A stretch of DNA of 64,000 nucleotides from Saururus chinensis (taxonomy: Eukaryota > Streptophyta > Magnoliopsida > Piperales > Saururaceae). The DNA lies in contig CP141148.1 in NCBI GenBank assembly GCA_035235625.1, positions 26,041,057 to 26,105,056 on the forward strand, read 5' to 3'. The notes beneath the pieces were generated by a model, which was not told where the DNA came from, searched no databases, and saw only the letters and a program-made list of their open reading frames with translations. The position numbers were made by a program, and so were the translations under genes. This document shows positions 25,471 to 37,800 of the stretch, piece by piece. Positions within the stretch are counted from its first letter, which is position 1, and every line of letters starts with the position of its first letter.

Positions 25471-25689
25471 ACCACTGAAGCTCATTACAGCTAATAAGCT
25501 CCAATGTCGAAAAGGAAAAGAATGTCATTGGGGCATAACCTTAACCTCCGGGGAGTGACTAGAGGCCATGGACTTTTCCAAAGGTAAGGCACACCTATGC
25601 TCATGGGGCACAGGATTAAACAGGTAAGAGTAGATCGATGATACTACTTACCTGAGCGTGCAAACATACACCTACACATAAGGGGTCAT

Positions 25690-25870
25690 ACAATTGCCCA
25701 CACATAAGGGGTCTTATAGTGCCATAGAATTGCCTACCATAATGGGTCTTATAGTGCCAGTGCCACTCTTGGGCAGAAATATACAGTGCCTCTTGGGCAA
25801 AATCATACAATGCCACTCTTGGGTAGGAACATATAGTGCCACTCTTGGGCAGAATCATACAACACTCTCA
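25690..25870. repeat. Repeats of the CACTCTTGGGCAGAA type in F1
   Basis: At least four copies of (GTGC)CACTCTTGGG(C/T)AG(A/G)A, 30-40 bp apart, following AAGGGGTC repeats. F2 carries similar copies at about 30435-30535. Confidence 0.75.
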
Positions 25871-28800
25871 ATAGAGCATTAAACGACTGGGCTTAATACA
25901 GCACACAGACCAAATCGAAAACATACATATAGTTGCTCTCAACAGAGCATCAGACGTCTGGTGCTCTATATAGCACACAGACAACATCCCGCAAGATAAA
26001 CACCATGGCAAGACATAAGAAATGCTCAGCCAACTCATTATCGGCTAGCTCAAACACGGAACTTAATCCGTCGAACCCTCAGGTCTCAAACTCACAACGT
26101 TATCATTAGCTTTCTTATAATTCCAGTTTAAATTAAGTAAATTATGCGGTACAATTATGTCACACAAACTCACAGTCCTCGACTGATCAAACCGAAGCTG
26201 AGCCTGATCGAAATCCTAGTTCGTCGGGGCAGCAAAATTCACTTACCCATCCAAGTCACAACATAGCTCACAGTACACAAATCCTTACATAATCATACAA
26301 CCTCTGTCATCCACCTTACGGTCAAAACATTTTACTTACATCGTCAAACTGAGCTCCTCATAGCAGATTCTCGTTATCCCCCTTACTTAATACCTCACTG
26401 ATTTTGCTTACTTTCCACTTCATAATTTGTATGTTATGCTTGTACAATTATGCACACTCTTACTGTCTAATAAACCTCCATAAGGTTCCAAGCCTAAGTC
26501 CTCTTACTTACCGAATCCTTGACGTACGCTCCAAACCAAACCGATCCATTCCAAATCCTCGCTCATCAAACTTACCTTCTCTGTCTTCCGTCATACGCTT
26601 ACACATCCAAATCCACATCCAACTTCGTACCAAACCCTTGCCACTTCTTACCGTTCATCGCCCATACCTATGCCCACACACATAGTCCACATACTTGACT
26701 TACATAATCGCTAGCCATCACTAGCACGTCCATAACACACATACGCAGCACACTAACATATTCGCTAGCCATCACTAGCGCATACATTATACACATACAT
26801 AAAACATGCTTACAACTCACATACATGACATATGCATCTCAACGTAGCATAATTCATTCTCTTACATCATGCAAATAGGCCATGATTTAATATCCAACAT
26901 ATGGAATTATATAATCCTAGCAAACTGCTATTCATTCAAAGCATGCTATCATGAATTTATGAGTTCAAAGCTCCCCTACCTCGTAATTGTGATGTTTGAT
27001 GGCAAGCACACGACGGTGGCAATGTCGGTGGTGGAGTTGGTGGACAAAAGCTTTTCTTAGCCGAGAGAGCTGTTGTCCCGAGGTTTTAGGAAGTGCCGGA
27101 ACTACTCATGGCCAAACAGGGGTGACACATGTCAACGTGGCAAAATCTGTGATCCACAGCGGCACACTAGGGGCAGCCTGGAGAAAAGATCATGCCAACG
27201 AGTGGCAAGTGCGACTGGATGGCAAGGTGTACTCACTAAAATTTGACCGACGGTTGAAGAATACTCAACCGATCACAAGACGTCGAAATCGGCCGTGGAT
27301 AGCACCCAACGACGTCGATTTCACATTTACAAGGCCCACATAAGGGTGGAGGACATGGGGTGACGCTCAAGGATGGAGGAGAGGTGGTGGAGGACTCCGA
27401 TGTCAACTCCAAATGATGGCGGAGCCATTCGACGGTCAGGAGATGCCAAAGCGGCGCCAAAACCCTAACCCGCACGCACAACTACTTGTACACACTGCCA
27501 AAGGGTGGGAGAAAGGGCTAAACGATGTCGGCCCAAAGCTCGGAAGTACGGTAGGGCCATGCCCAAGGGTGGTGACCGACAAAGATGGCCTTTGCCATTG
27601 TCGTGTCGAGGTAGGCCGACTAGAGGCCATACGGTGTCCGGTGGAGGTAGGACGGTAAGAGGGCAAAACATGGCGCTCTCTATAGTGCGGTCAAACACAT
27701 AACCGACATTGGGGATGCGTGGCTCATGTCGAAAAAAGAGGGGCGGTGCTGCACTAGGGCAGACAACCATCTTCAGGCTGAGACCTGCCGAAGTACTGTG
27801 GTCCAAATGGTGTTATAGGCGGGACCCCTGCTCTTGGTGGCCCAAAACGGGTAGAAAACCCTGGGGCACAAAGGAGCAAGGGTTACCGGCCGGCTCCATC
27901 ATGGCCCTAGTGGCCAGGAGGAGCTATCTCCATCCAGAGGTGACAACCAAAATCAGCGGCGACATGCCGGATAGATGGCACAATGAGGAGCAAAGGCTCG
28001 ATTTTTGTGGACGAACACATCAACTGGCGATCGACGGATCTCATTCCAATGGAACGGATGGGATGAGGGCTAAACCGGGCTGGGTGGAAACATCCACCAT
28101 CGTTGCCAGGCTGGAGAGAAGCTGAACAAAGGTGTGGTGGGTCAAATCAGGCGTTTGGCTATCGGGGTAGCCAGTGAACTCAGACACGGCCAAAAACAGG
28201 GGAGATGAGGGACTAGCCAGGGGAAACCAATAAGGGTGGAGCGGCCATGGGGGCGGTGGAGCTGGCTGGGGGTGGTCCTACCATCGTCAGCCCAAGGCTG
28301 GTCAGCAAGAGGCAAGCCGAAGGCTGGCTCTCGCTGGCACAGCCCCAAAGTCCGTCACAAACAGAAACAGGGGAGATGGGTCTGGCCGGAGGAAAGAGGG
28401 AGGGCAGAGGCAGAACTGGGTAGGGAGAGGTGGCCCAAAGCCTTCGCCGGACCAAGGAGGTACGGGTCGAGTTTGGTCGGGACGTCAAACGGCGGCCGGA
28501 GGCAGCCGGTGAACGCGACTTATGGGGGCAAAAAAATAGAGCACTAGAGAGGAAAGGAGGGATGGGGCGGAGGAGGAGGCCCACTTGGGCCGGGAGGCTT
28601 TCCCCCTGTTGTCGCCGGGCCAGGGCGGAGCTCCTGGCTATCGGCCGGCCCTTTCCGGCCCACGGCGGCGGCGCTAAGTCAAAACACAGAGAGGGAGAGG
28701 GCTCACCGGGGGAGGAGGCGGTGCGGCCGTAGGCGGCCGGGACGGTGGCCCCCTGCCGTCTCCGGACCGGGGCAGAGCGGATGGCGGTGGCCCTGCGGCC

Positions 28801-29209
28801 CACCGGCTTCCAATGGCGGCAAGGGCAGAGAGAAGCTGGAGAGGGGGGGTCGTCCAGAAGCTACTGGATCGGGCTTGCCCGAGCCCGATTCTTCTGTTCT
28901 TCTTTTTTTTCCCTTCACTTATCCTCTCTCTGTACTAACATACTTTATCAATTTTTCACGGCGGAAGCGCGCGTCAAGGCACGTGGCCTACGATGAACCC
29001 GACACCCGACTCTACGATTATGAATACCAGCTAAATGCACCGAAGCGTCACATTTTCTCGCCAAAAATGATCAAAAAAATAGCAAAAAATCGTAATAAAA
29101 TCCGGGACATTACAGTTTCAACCTACGAAACCTTCTAAAACTTATTAAAGGTTATCTAATTACCTTTAACTCCGTAGGCTAAACGTAATTAGAAAAGCGG
29201 GGTGTTACA

Positions 29210-29275
29210 CAAATACCTATAAACAATGATCCTACCTCTCGAATTGCCAATCTTTGTACTTGCTCCTTGTGCCTG
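29210..29275. repeat. Duplicated host unit, copy 2, middle piece
   Basis: The 60 bases after the CAAAT duplication match copy 1 at 9412-9470 (CCTACCTCTCGAATTG versus CTTACCTCTCAAATTG). The piece is trapped between E (ends 29209) and F2 (starts 29276). Confidence 0.75.
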
Positions 29276-32200
29276 TGTCACGCCCAAGGTTTTTCCTTAC
29301 ATTTAATTGAAAATGTTGATAATATTTTGTTTCAAAATATGGATGTAAATCAAAAGAACCAACAAAATTCAAAACTTGTGAAAATAATTTTCATAAATTA
29401 ATTTATTTTACAACAAACCAACATTCTCAGGCGTGACCCCAAAACAAAAACATAAAAGTGAAACTTGTCATGTCCATGGTCTTTTAAAAACAACCAAATC
29501 TCAGGTCTTTCTGAGTACAAGTTCTTCAACAGTCTGTGACCTAATTCATACATATATGCACAAGTCCAGAAAATAATACATTTAACTCTCACCTTAAACA
29601 ATACATGAGCACCAAAAATCCACATAGCTTCACACAAGTCCGTTATACTCAAGGTCGAGTAAAAACAGTCCACCACAGGGAATAGTCCAGTCCAAAAAGT
29701 TATCGATCGACCTGCAAAAGCCTCTAGATGAAGGGGCTAAAAATAGGGTAATTGAGTATTTTCATACTCAGTAGGAAAATACCCAGTAGGAGAAAATAAA
29801 TCAATGAACTTTGTAAGTTCATACATAGATGCATTCATGCAACCACACATGAAGCAACAAAACATGAAACATAAATATGGTCTCATACACAAATCATCGT
29901 ACTAGCTGAACCTACACTTACTCTTATGTCATGCTCTTACACTTACACTTTGAATCAGAGTCTTACCAACTTACTCGTATAATTACACTTACAACATACA
30001 CATACTCGTACGACCTTATTTGTACGAACTTACTTGTACGACCTTACTCGTAAAATCTTACTCTTACGCATAAACATACTCTTATGTCTTCCTTAGAAGC
30101 TAACACTTACACTTACTCTGAATCTTACACATATTGCTTACTCAAAATCTGATGCATATAACTTACTCTTACTATTGTACACATACTACCGACAACTGAA
30201 GCTCATTACAATTAATAAGCTCCAGGGTTGGAAAGGAAGGGAATGTCACTAGGGCATCACCTTAACCTTCGGGGAGCAACTAGATACTATGGACTTTTTC
30301 GAAGGCAAGGTACACCTATGCTCATGGGGCACATGATCAAACAGGTAAGAGCAAATCCATGATACTACTTACCTGAGCGCGCAAATGCCCACTCTCTGGG
30401 GCCATACATTGCCAACTAAGGGTGGAAAACAAATGGTGCCACTCTTGGGTAGGAATCTTACAATGCCACTCTTGGGCAGAACATACAGTGTCATCTGTAG
30501 GCAGAAATACATACAGTGCCCACAAAGGGTGGAAACTTATAGCGCTCTCAACGGAGCATCAAAAGTCTGGGCTAAAATATAGCACCAAGACCAAATCCCA
30601 CAGGATAACACCATGGCTAGACTAGGAAGGATGCTCAGTTGATTACTTACTGACTGTCACAAAAATAGAACTTAATCCGTCAAAACCCTTAGTCTCAAAC
30701 TCACAATATTATCGAATTAGGGTTACTTACCATTCAAGTTCATATTAGGTAACTTATGCATGTATAATTATGTTCATAACTACTTTCGTCTTACATTCTT
30801 TAGCCAACGAAGCTAGAACCACACCGGTTCTAAAGCCTTAGTCCACAAGGGTAACATACTTTGATTTAACTTATCCAATCGTACTTAGAACTCACTCTTA
30901 CCCTTACAATATTACAGATCCCTGCATAACCTTACTTGTCAAACACAAATTCCCTATCAGCATACACTTACCGTTATATACTTACAGCCTTATATCCCGC
31001 ACCATCCGCCTTAAAACCAAAACGTCTTATTCGAACCCCTCAAATGAAATCCTTTAGACCTAAGTCCCATCATCAAACCCTTACTAATTCCTTACTTATT
31101 ATTCTTTCATTACAATTTATATTACGTATATTATGCATGTACAATTGTGTTGTTATCTCTTACTAACTCATAGTCCCCCAAAGGTGCTCTGAATCTTAAG
31201 TCTTCAAATCCTTCCATCTCCTATGCCACCTACTCATCGCTCCAATGTACCATACGACTCAATCTGAACGAATTCTCCAATCTCTTCAAATCCAACCCTC
31301 GCCTGTCAATCTTATGTCTTTCCCGGCCTGACTTACTGTTGCAGTTTCTACATTATAATTTTATGAAGTACCTCTTCGACAAACTTACAATCATATGTAC
31401 ATACTCGTGCTCATCAACCACACACCACTAGCTCACAAATGAAGATCTATCACATGATCTGATCACATACATATAATTCATAACAACTTACTGCAGTACC
31501 CTAAGTCTTTACTAACATACGCATAATGCACATACATAAAATATGCTCATTTAATTAGCATTTATCATGCAAAGCATTAATTATAACTCCTAACATGCTA
31601 CTACACAATCAAAGCATGCTAGCATGAATTTACAAGTTCAATGTCCCCTACCTCGTAATTCAAGTGAGTTTGATGGCTAGCAAACGACGGTGGCGGCATT
31701 GATGGCAGAATAGGCAGCCAAAAGCATCACACTGAGAGAGTTGTTATCCTGAGGATTTTTAGAGATGATGGAATTAATCTCAGTAAAGTTAGGCTAATAC
31801 TACTCGAAGCAAAAGATTGGGTGCACTAAGGTGGTCAGACACAAGGTCGTGCCACTAGAATGGCAAAAGCGACTACATAATGGGGGAGACTAATTGGAGG
31901 TCGGTTGACCACTAATAACACTTGGTTAACCCCAAGACCCCAAAATCTACTGCATACCACATCTAGCAGCAACGATTTCACATTGTTGAAGCCTCACAAA
32001 AGGGTGGAAGGCTTGGTTGCGCACATACAGACATAGGGGAGACAGAGGAGGGCTTTAGCAGCCATATTGCCTAGTGGTGGTATCGTTCAATCATCACATG
32101 CCGCAAAGGTGGTGCCTTTAACCTAAACAGCACGTGCAACACAAGCATGCACAGTAAAGGGGAAACCCTAGGGAAGGGTAGGTTGTCGGTGGGTTCCGAA

Positions 32201-34263
32201 GCGACTCAGGCTAGTGCAAGCCGGATCCAACCACTCACTGGCGGAATCGGAAGTCAAACAACGTATACATGAATTGTCACGGCCAAACCCTAAAAGGGTG
32301 GTCTGTCACAAAAAAGGTGGGGTTCGCCAGTGGCGGTTCCCCAAACACAAGTTGAGGGCACTAAGGGCTGGAGAGAGTGGCCGACAAAGGCGGCGACATT
32401 TCTAAATGCTACCCACAATCAAATCATTGTATGGATGGTCATGCATCAAGCACAACTTACGGTGGAGGATATGGGCACGACATCGGTCGAGCCTTCGATG
32501 GCCTAAGTCTAATGGCTGACAATATTACTTCCCCTTGGAAGGATATAGATTCGGGGACTCTTTCCCTGCAAGTTATGGGTCATCCATAATAGGAAGTGAG
32601 GGTGCTGAGGTGGAATCGGGCCAAAAATGTTGGACCTTGCCATCACTGGACCGGGGTAGAGCCTGCGTCAGTCAAACATGCGGCCCAAGTCCACACAATA
32701 TCAAGCTGAACATGTTGGCATGGGTTGGAGGGGGGCTCATCAACAGCAATCAAAGATGTACCCCAGAGTTTAGGGGCGTCTGGTGTGTGCAGAAGATGTG
32801 TAGAGGAGGCCGGGAGCGGCGGGCCCTTGCTGATATTGGGTCAAGCTAACATCCGCAACTGTCCGCTGGTCGATGCCAGGTGGCAGAACAGCCGATTAGA
32901 GAAATGAAGAGGCCCGATTTAACTGGGGCGACAATGTGCCGAGTTGGGGCAGCAGACATGCATCGTAGGGCCATGAACTTCCAGACGAGGCTGGGGGCTA
33001 GACCTGGGAGAAGCGGGACCCGTCAGTCACCGAATAGCGGAAAGTCAAGTGGACGTCGGCCCAATATCGTCCGACATCCGAATGCGGAAGATGGACGCAG
33101 CCAGCGAAAAAGTGCAACTTCGCTCTAATGCGGGTCGGCCAATTGAACGAATCGGGACCAATCCATGCAAGAGGCTAGAACTCGGAACCTTGTTGTCGTC
33201 GACTCGAGGCAGCAAACCGGAGGCCAAAGAGTGGGTGGAAGCCATTAGTCAAAACAAATTACAAAAATCAACAAAATGGGGGAAATTTTGCCCATATCAA
33301 AATGGGGCAATGGAGGGGCCGGGCAAGTTGATGATTCGGGCTGTGGGCGGCCTTGTCGTCGTTGGTCTGCAGTAGACTGAACGTGGCATTCGACATCTAA
33401 AACAAACAACGAAAAAATTCAAGGAAAATTAGCATTTTTTTATCCCAGTTGGAATAGGGCTGAGAGAGGCAGTGGCCAGTGCGGCTGCCTTGCCGTTGCC
33501 AGACCGAGGGAGGGCCAAAGGCCGGTTGTAGTGGCTGGCCCCCGGTGGCACAACCAGTGGCCACAACACACAGAAAGAACAAAAAGAAAAGGGCGGCAAA
33601 GTTTTACCTCTCAGAGGCAAAGGAGGGGCAGGGAGGCCAGGACAAAGATGTTAGGAGGTGGTCATGGCCGAGGCGGAGCTATGGCGGCGAGCTGGAGGGC
33701 ATGCAGTCTGCTGCGGCGGCAGATCGGGCCACAAGAAGTGAAAGTGCGGCTCACTGGACGTAATGGGGAAAGAGGGAGTAAAAGGGCGGCGGCGGCCAGC
33801 GGGGCCAGGCCAAGGAGGCGGTGTCAGCATCGCCAAGCCAAGGCCGGCCGCACGAAAGCCAGCGGTTGGCGCCGACAGCTCCTCCGGTCTCACACAGTGA
33901 AGGGGGACACTGTTTATCCCCGTGGGTCGGTGCACCCAATCGGCGCACCCAATCGATTCTTATATATATATATATATATATATTTATTTATTTATTTATT
34001 TATTTCTGTTCCCCTTCGCGTCGCGTCGTTTTCTCTCCCGTTTTTGCTCCAAAATTTTTTGTGGTGCGTCGAGGCCAATGACCTGCGACTAAACACCACT
34101 CCCGACTCTTACGGTTACCAATATTGAGATCAATTTTGAAAATGGATACTCCGAAGCGCCTTATTTCTCCATCAAAAATACGAATAGAAAATAGCAAAAC
34201 ATTACAAAAAAATCACAAAATAGTAGAAATTACATAAAAAGAAATAAAATCCGGAATGCTACA
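29276..34263 (-). mobile_element. Giant LTR-like element F, copy 2 (about 4.99 kb)
   Basis: The plus strand begins TGTCACGCCCAAGG and ends ATGCTACA; the flanks are GCCTG and GCCCG, a 5 bp target duplication with one mismatch. It is collinear with F1 but clearly diverged from it in sequence and in its short repeats. It has the same orientation as F1 and no gag/pol domain. The GC-rich part (about 32.0-33.95 kb) ends in a (TA)n(TTTA)n tract. Confidence 0.76.
33961..34006. repeat. (TA)n followed by (TTTA)n microsatellite
   Basis: A short simple-sequence run inside F2, not present at the matching place in F1. Confidence 0.9.
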
Positions 34264-34560
34264 GCCCGTCACCATCACCATCCATGTCTCCCCCTCCGGT
34301 AGCCGGGAAGGTCCAAGTACTCTCAGCTTTGATGGCTTTTGGTGGGCATTAAAGAGAGGGGTAGAGAAGGAGACCTCAAGTAGGGGAGTTTCCTCGTTCA
34401 TGCTTCTCGCCTTCATGGTAGTTTTGGTAAGTAGGGGCTCCAGCCCAATGGTCCCCATGACCACTCTTTGGTTTCCACATTAGATTATGCCCAAATTAGT
34501 GCATACCCATGCAAAAACAAGAAACAAAAACCAAAAAAATGGCCAAAATATTTAGGGCAT
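34264..34560. repeat. Duplicated host unit, copy 2, last piece
   Basis: Homologous to copy 1 at 9465-9691 and 18301-18370 (GTACTCTCAGCTTTGATGGC, TGGTGGGCATTAAAGAGAGG, TTTCCACATTAGATTATGCC). Copy 1 has about 60 extra bases near 9560-9620 relative to this copy. Similarity fades after ATTAGTGCAT at about 34505. Confidence 0.75.
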
Positions 34561-34824
34561 CACAATATTTGACTTGCATGCTCATTTCTCTAAGACATTT
34601 GTCTAGCCCAAACATACTATAGGTTACATATGTTTGCATGAAATATTTGAATGAATGATCAACCTTTTTCTTAAAAATTGTTTATACATTTTTATTTTAC
34701 AAAACATGCTATACCTATGGGCATTTACCCATGGGATGTAAATAAAATGGATATTGACCATGTTTTTGAAATACGGGCCCAAAGATGAACAACTATGCAT
34801 TTACCCACAAGAAGTGATTTTTTT

Positions 34825-37800
34825 CTACGAAGTTAAAGCTTCTGCTCCAAACTGAGTGAAGTGAGGGCTTTGAAGTGCTTCTTGGAGCCATTCATGATCA
34901 TTCCAGGTTTCTCGATAAGTTTCAAGGTTGGCATCAGCATTTATGAGGGTTGCTCTTACTATTTCTTTCTTCCATTGCTCCACACGTGGGTAGCCACAGT
35001 ATTCGCCATATTTATCACAATACTACAAAAAAAGCATGCAACAAAAAACAAAATATGTAAATTCAATATATTTATAGAGCAATATCTATATACGAAATAA
35101 TATGTTGATCTACAGACATATTGAGTGAAAGCTGTGTCAAATATGTCATTTTAGAAGCCAAATGTAGATTAAATTATCTTGGAAAAAGATGTAGGATAGT
35201 CTTGGACTCAAGTTGCTAACTTTAGAATGGACAACATAAAAAGTTCCCTCCGTCCTGAAATAGGTGTTCTATTTTGAAAAAGACACGTATTTAAGTAACC
35301 TGATATCACTCAAAACTCAAGACACTATTTCCAAAATTACCCTTTCTCTATTGGCTAAAAAGCCGATAAATGTTAGTTTAGGAAAAATATACTTAAAAAC
35401 TTGTGAAATAGGAGAAAGTGGTAGAGAACTAAGTAAAGAAGTCTGCCACCCCCTACTTTATCCGGCCCACCCCACATTTATGCAGTCGGTAGATATTCAC
35501 CGGCCTAATATACATAGACGGTAGATATATATAGACTCTGTTAAGGGTGAGCTAGATAAAATATGGGGTGGCAGACTCCTCATCCCTTAGTAAATGAAAC
35601 ACTTATTTCAGAACAAATTATTTATTTAAATTAGACACTTATTCAGGATGAAGGGAGTAAAATAAAAGTCTCAAACTTTTAGTAAGCAGTTTTCTTTAAA
35701 GAAATAAATAAGGAGATGTTGTTTGGTATTTAAGAAATTTCTTCTTCGCCAAAAAAATATAAGATATTTCTTCCACTTATTTAAGGATTTAGAGTTTCTT
35801 TTACTAACATTTGATGAGGATACAATAATGGATTAAAAGAAGCCATTGAAAAAAATAGTGTGGTACCAAATTTGCACTTGTTTTGACATATGATCTCTTC
35901 TATCACATCATGTAGATTTTTTGCCTTTTATTTGGAATTTGTTGTAATTTTAGGAGTTATAAGGCTAAATTTGATGTGATCCATAGAGGATGATCTTCAA
36001 ATATTGGAGGAAGTAACCTTTAGAAAGGTCAATATAAATAAAAGTGAGAGCCTCCAAGCTCTAGATAAAAAGCATCAGAGTAAATCCACCATAAAATGAA
36101 TATTGCCTATAAATAGTTAGCTATCGATCGCAGAGCATGGTGTAATGTTATGGTCCAATGGGTTATAGGAAATAACTTTAATTATGCATTGGCTAAGCCG
36201 TTAATATAACTACAAAGGGGTTATACATAGATAAATTGAGCATAGATGATGCTTGTTGAGGAAAGTTTTGTTCCAATTCAACGTGTGGGAAGTCTACACA
36301 TCTCATGTAAAATTTCAACTATTGAAATGGGACTGAAAATCATGTTTGAATGGATGTCATGTGTCGTGTTGGGCCTAAATTTCTCTTGTGTTTTTCGACA
36401 AATTCCTTTGATGCCTTGAGTCCATTTTTGCCCTCTACAGTTAATTATAGGCTATTAATTGTAACTACTTTTGAATCCAAAAGTGTTTTTGTCACAAAAA
36501 TACACGTGATATGTATTTTAGGATGCAAAAGTTCTTTCGGTACCGATGGTAGTAAATATGCACAAAATTAATGAAACATTGATTAAAATAATTTGCATTT
36601 TTCAACTTGATATTGGGAAAATATATGTTTAAAGAAGACGTGTACCAGTTCTGCCACAACTATTCAGTGTTGATGTTCGCTTCTGTTTTTTACCTGTAAA
36701 CTATATATGAAATAGAGATGTTTATAATTGTCTTGTATATGTTCACTACAAAATGAACAACTTTAGCAGCGCCCTTTTAGTGGCAAATACAAGAAGCCAC
36801 TACTAAAAGACCCTTATTATAGTGGCGGTCTTTCTGTTATCGCCACCATAGAACTAAATTTCTTTGTGCACCTATTATAAGCGTCACCAGAAAAATAATC
36901 ACGGCTAAAAGCTATTTATTAGCATCACTATAAAAAATCCTGCCAAGATACTTGGAATAATTGCTAAAAGTATAGTCCAAATTATGTTGTCTTAGGATAG
37001 TTAGGATTGCCATGAGTGCCAAAAAAAAAGCTTGCACAATATAGTATTTCAAGTTCCCAACCTACTATAGTACTTCACTTAATCAAACATTTATGATTTG
37101 TTCATATTGACAACAAATAAATTTCTCTATAGATATTAAGCTAAAGTCTACTCATCTTTAGGCCTATGGGCTTATCCCAACTGACTAGGTCATCATGGGT
37201 TGGGGAGAACATCAAGAATTCGAATCCCTTAACCCCACCCACTTTCCTCTCTAGTGAGGTAATCTGTAGGTAAGGTGTGCCTACAGTTTCACATAGCAAA
37301 GGAAAAAAATCTCCACACATCTTTTGATCAGGTTTAAATTTCGATCCTTACTATACACTCTCTTCACTTGACTATTTTATTTGGAAAATTAATGATCTAT
37401 AATTGATGTTGTTATGCTTAGTTATAGATAATTTAGCTCTTTTAGTAAATATATCATTCTATAAATAATGATGTTATGTATTGCACTTTATGTGTTGAAA
37501 TTTCACCAATATTTTCATATGAGAATCTCACGAATAACATGCTCGTCAACACTTCCTAATAACATGCCAATTAAGATAAAATGTGGCAGAAAATATGGGT
37601 GATGGTATGGGGACACCTTAGTTCCGGCTAAATCTTCCTGCTGTGGTAGATTTTAAAATGAATTTCAAGTTCATTTTTTCAGTCTAAGGGGACATGTAGA
37701 GTTTCTCTACTTGTTCATTACCACATAGGGGTGGCAAGTTCTGGCAGGTAATTAGAAGAGCCAATATCCATGATGTGCTCGATTATCAAAGACTATGATT

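Larger units (their letters stand above)
24350..29114 (-). mobile_element. Giant LTR-like element F, copy 1 (4765 bp), inside family E
   Basis: It is flanked by a perfect 5 bp target duplication GTTTC (24345-24349 and 29115-29119), with TG..CA ends (plus strand TGTAACGCC .. ATTACA). It is collinear with 29276-34263: the same plus-strand left terminal block, the AGTAGGAAAATACCCAGTAGG block, the Cys-less tandem arrays, a GC-rich 1.8 kb block and the AAATCCGG end. No gag or pol domain is visible. The ends and duplication fit an LTR retroelement relic, so a giant solo LTR is the simplest reading; a large non-coding (LARD-like) element is the alternative. Open frames in the GC-rich block (27.0-28.9 kb) occur on both strands and are not conserved in F2. 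Confidence 0.78.
18952..29209 (-). mobile_element. Solo LTR (family E, about 2.05 kb net) carrying two later insertions
   Basis: It is flanked by a perfect 5 bp target duplication CAAAT (18947-18951 and 29210-29214). On the minus strand it begins TGTAACACC, a common plant Ty3 LTR start. The element's own sequence is 18952-19662, 23093-24349 and 29115-29209; the gaps are the elements at 19663-23092 and 24350-29114. Its middle contains CCTCGGGAAACATGT and GGCGGGACCCACTT on the minus strand, similar to the chromovirus LTR and to 52090-54640. It has no internal region and no second LTR, so recombination has probably left a solo LTR. Confidence 0.8.

Noticed and set aside
27000-28918. Several open frames of 60-196 codons on both strands in the GC-rich part of F1
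   Set aside because: GC-rich DNA has few stops, the frames overlap on both strands, they show no domain and they are not kept in the collinear part of F2.
32214-34127. Similar frames in F2 (for example 33531-34127)
   Set aside because: Same reason; the frame ends in a (TA)n tract and has low-complexity composition.
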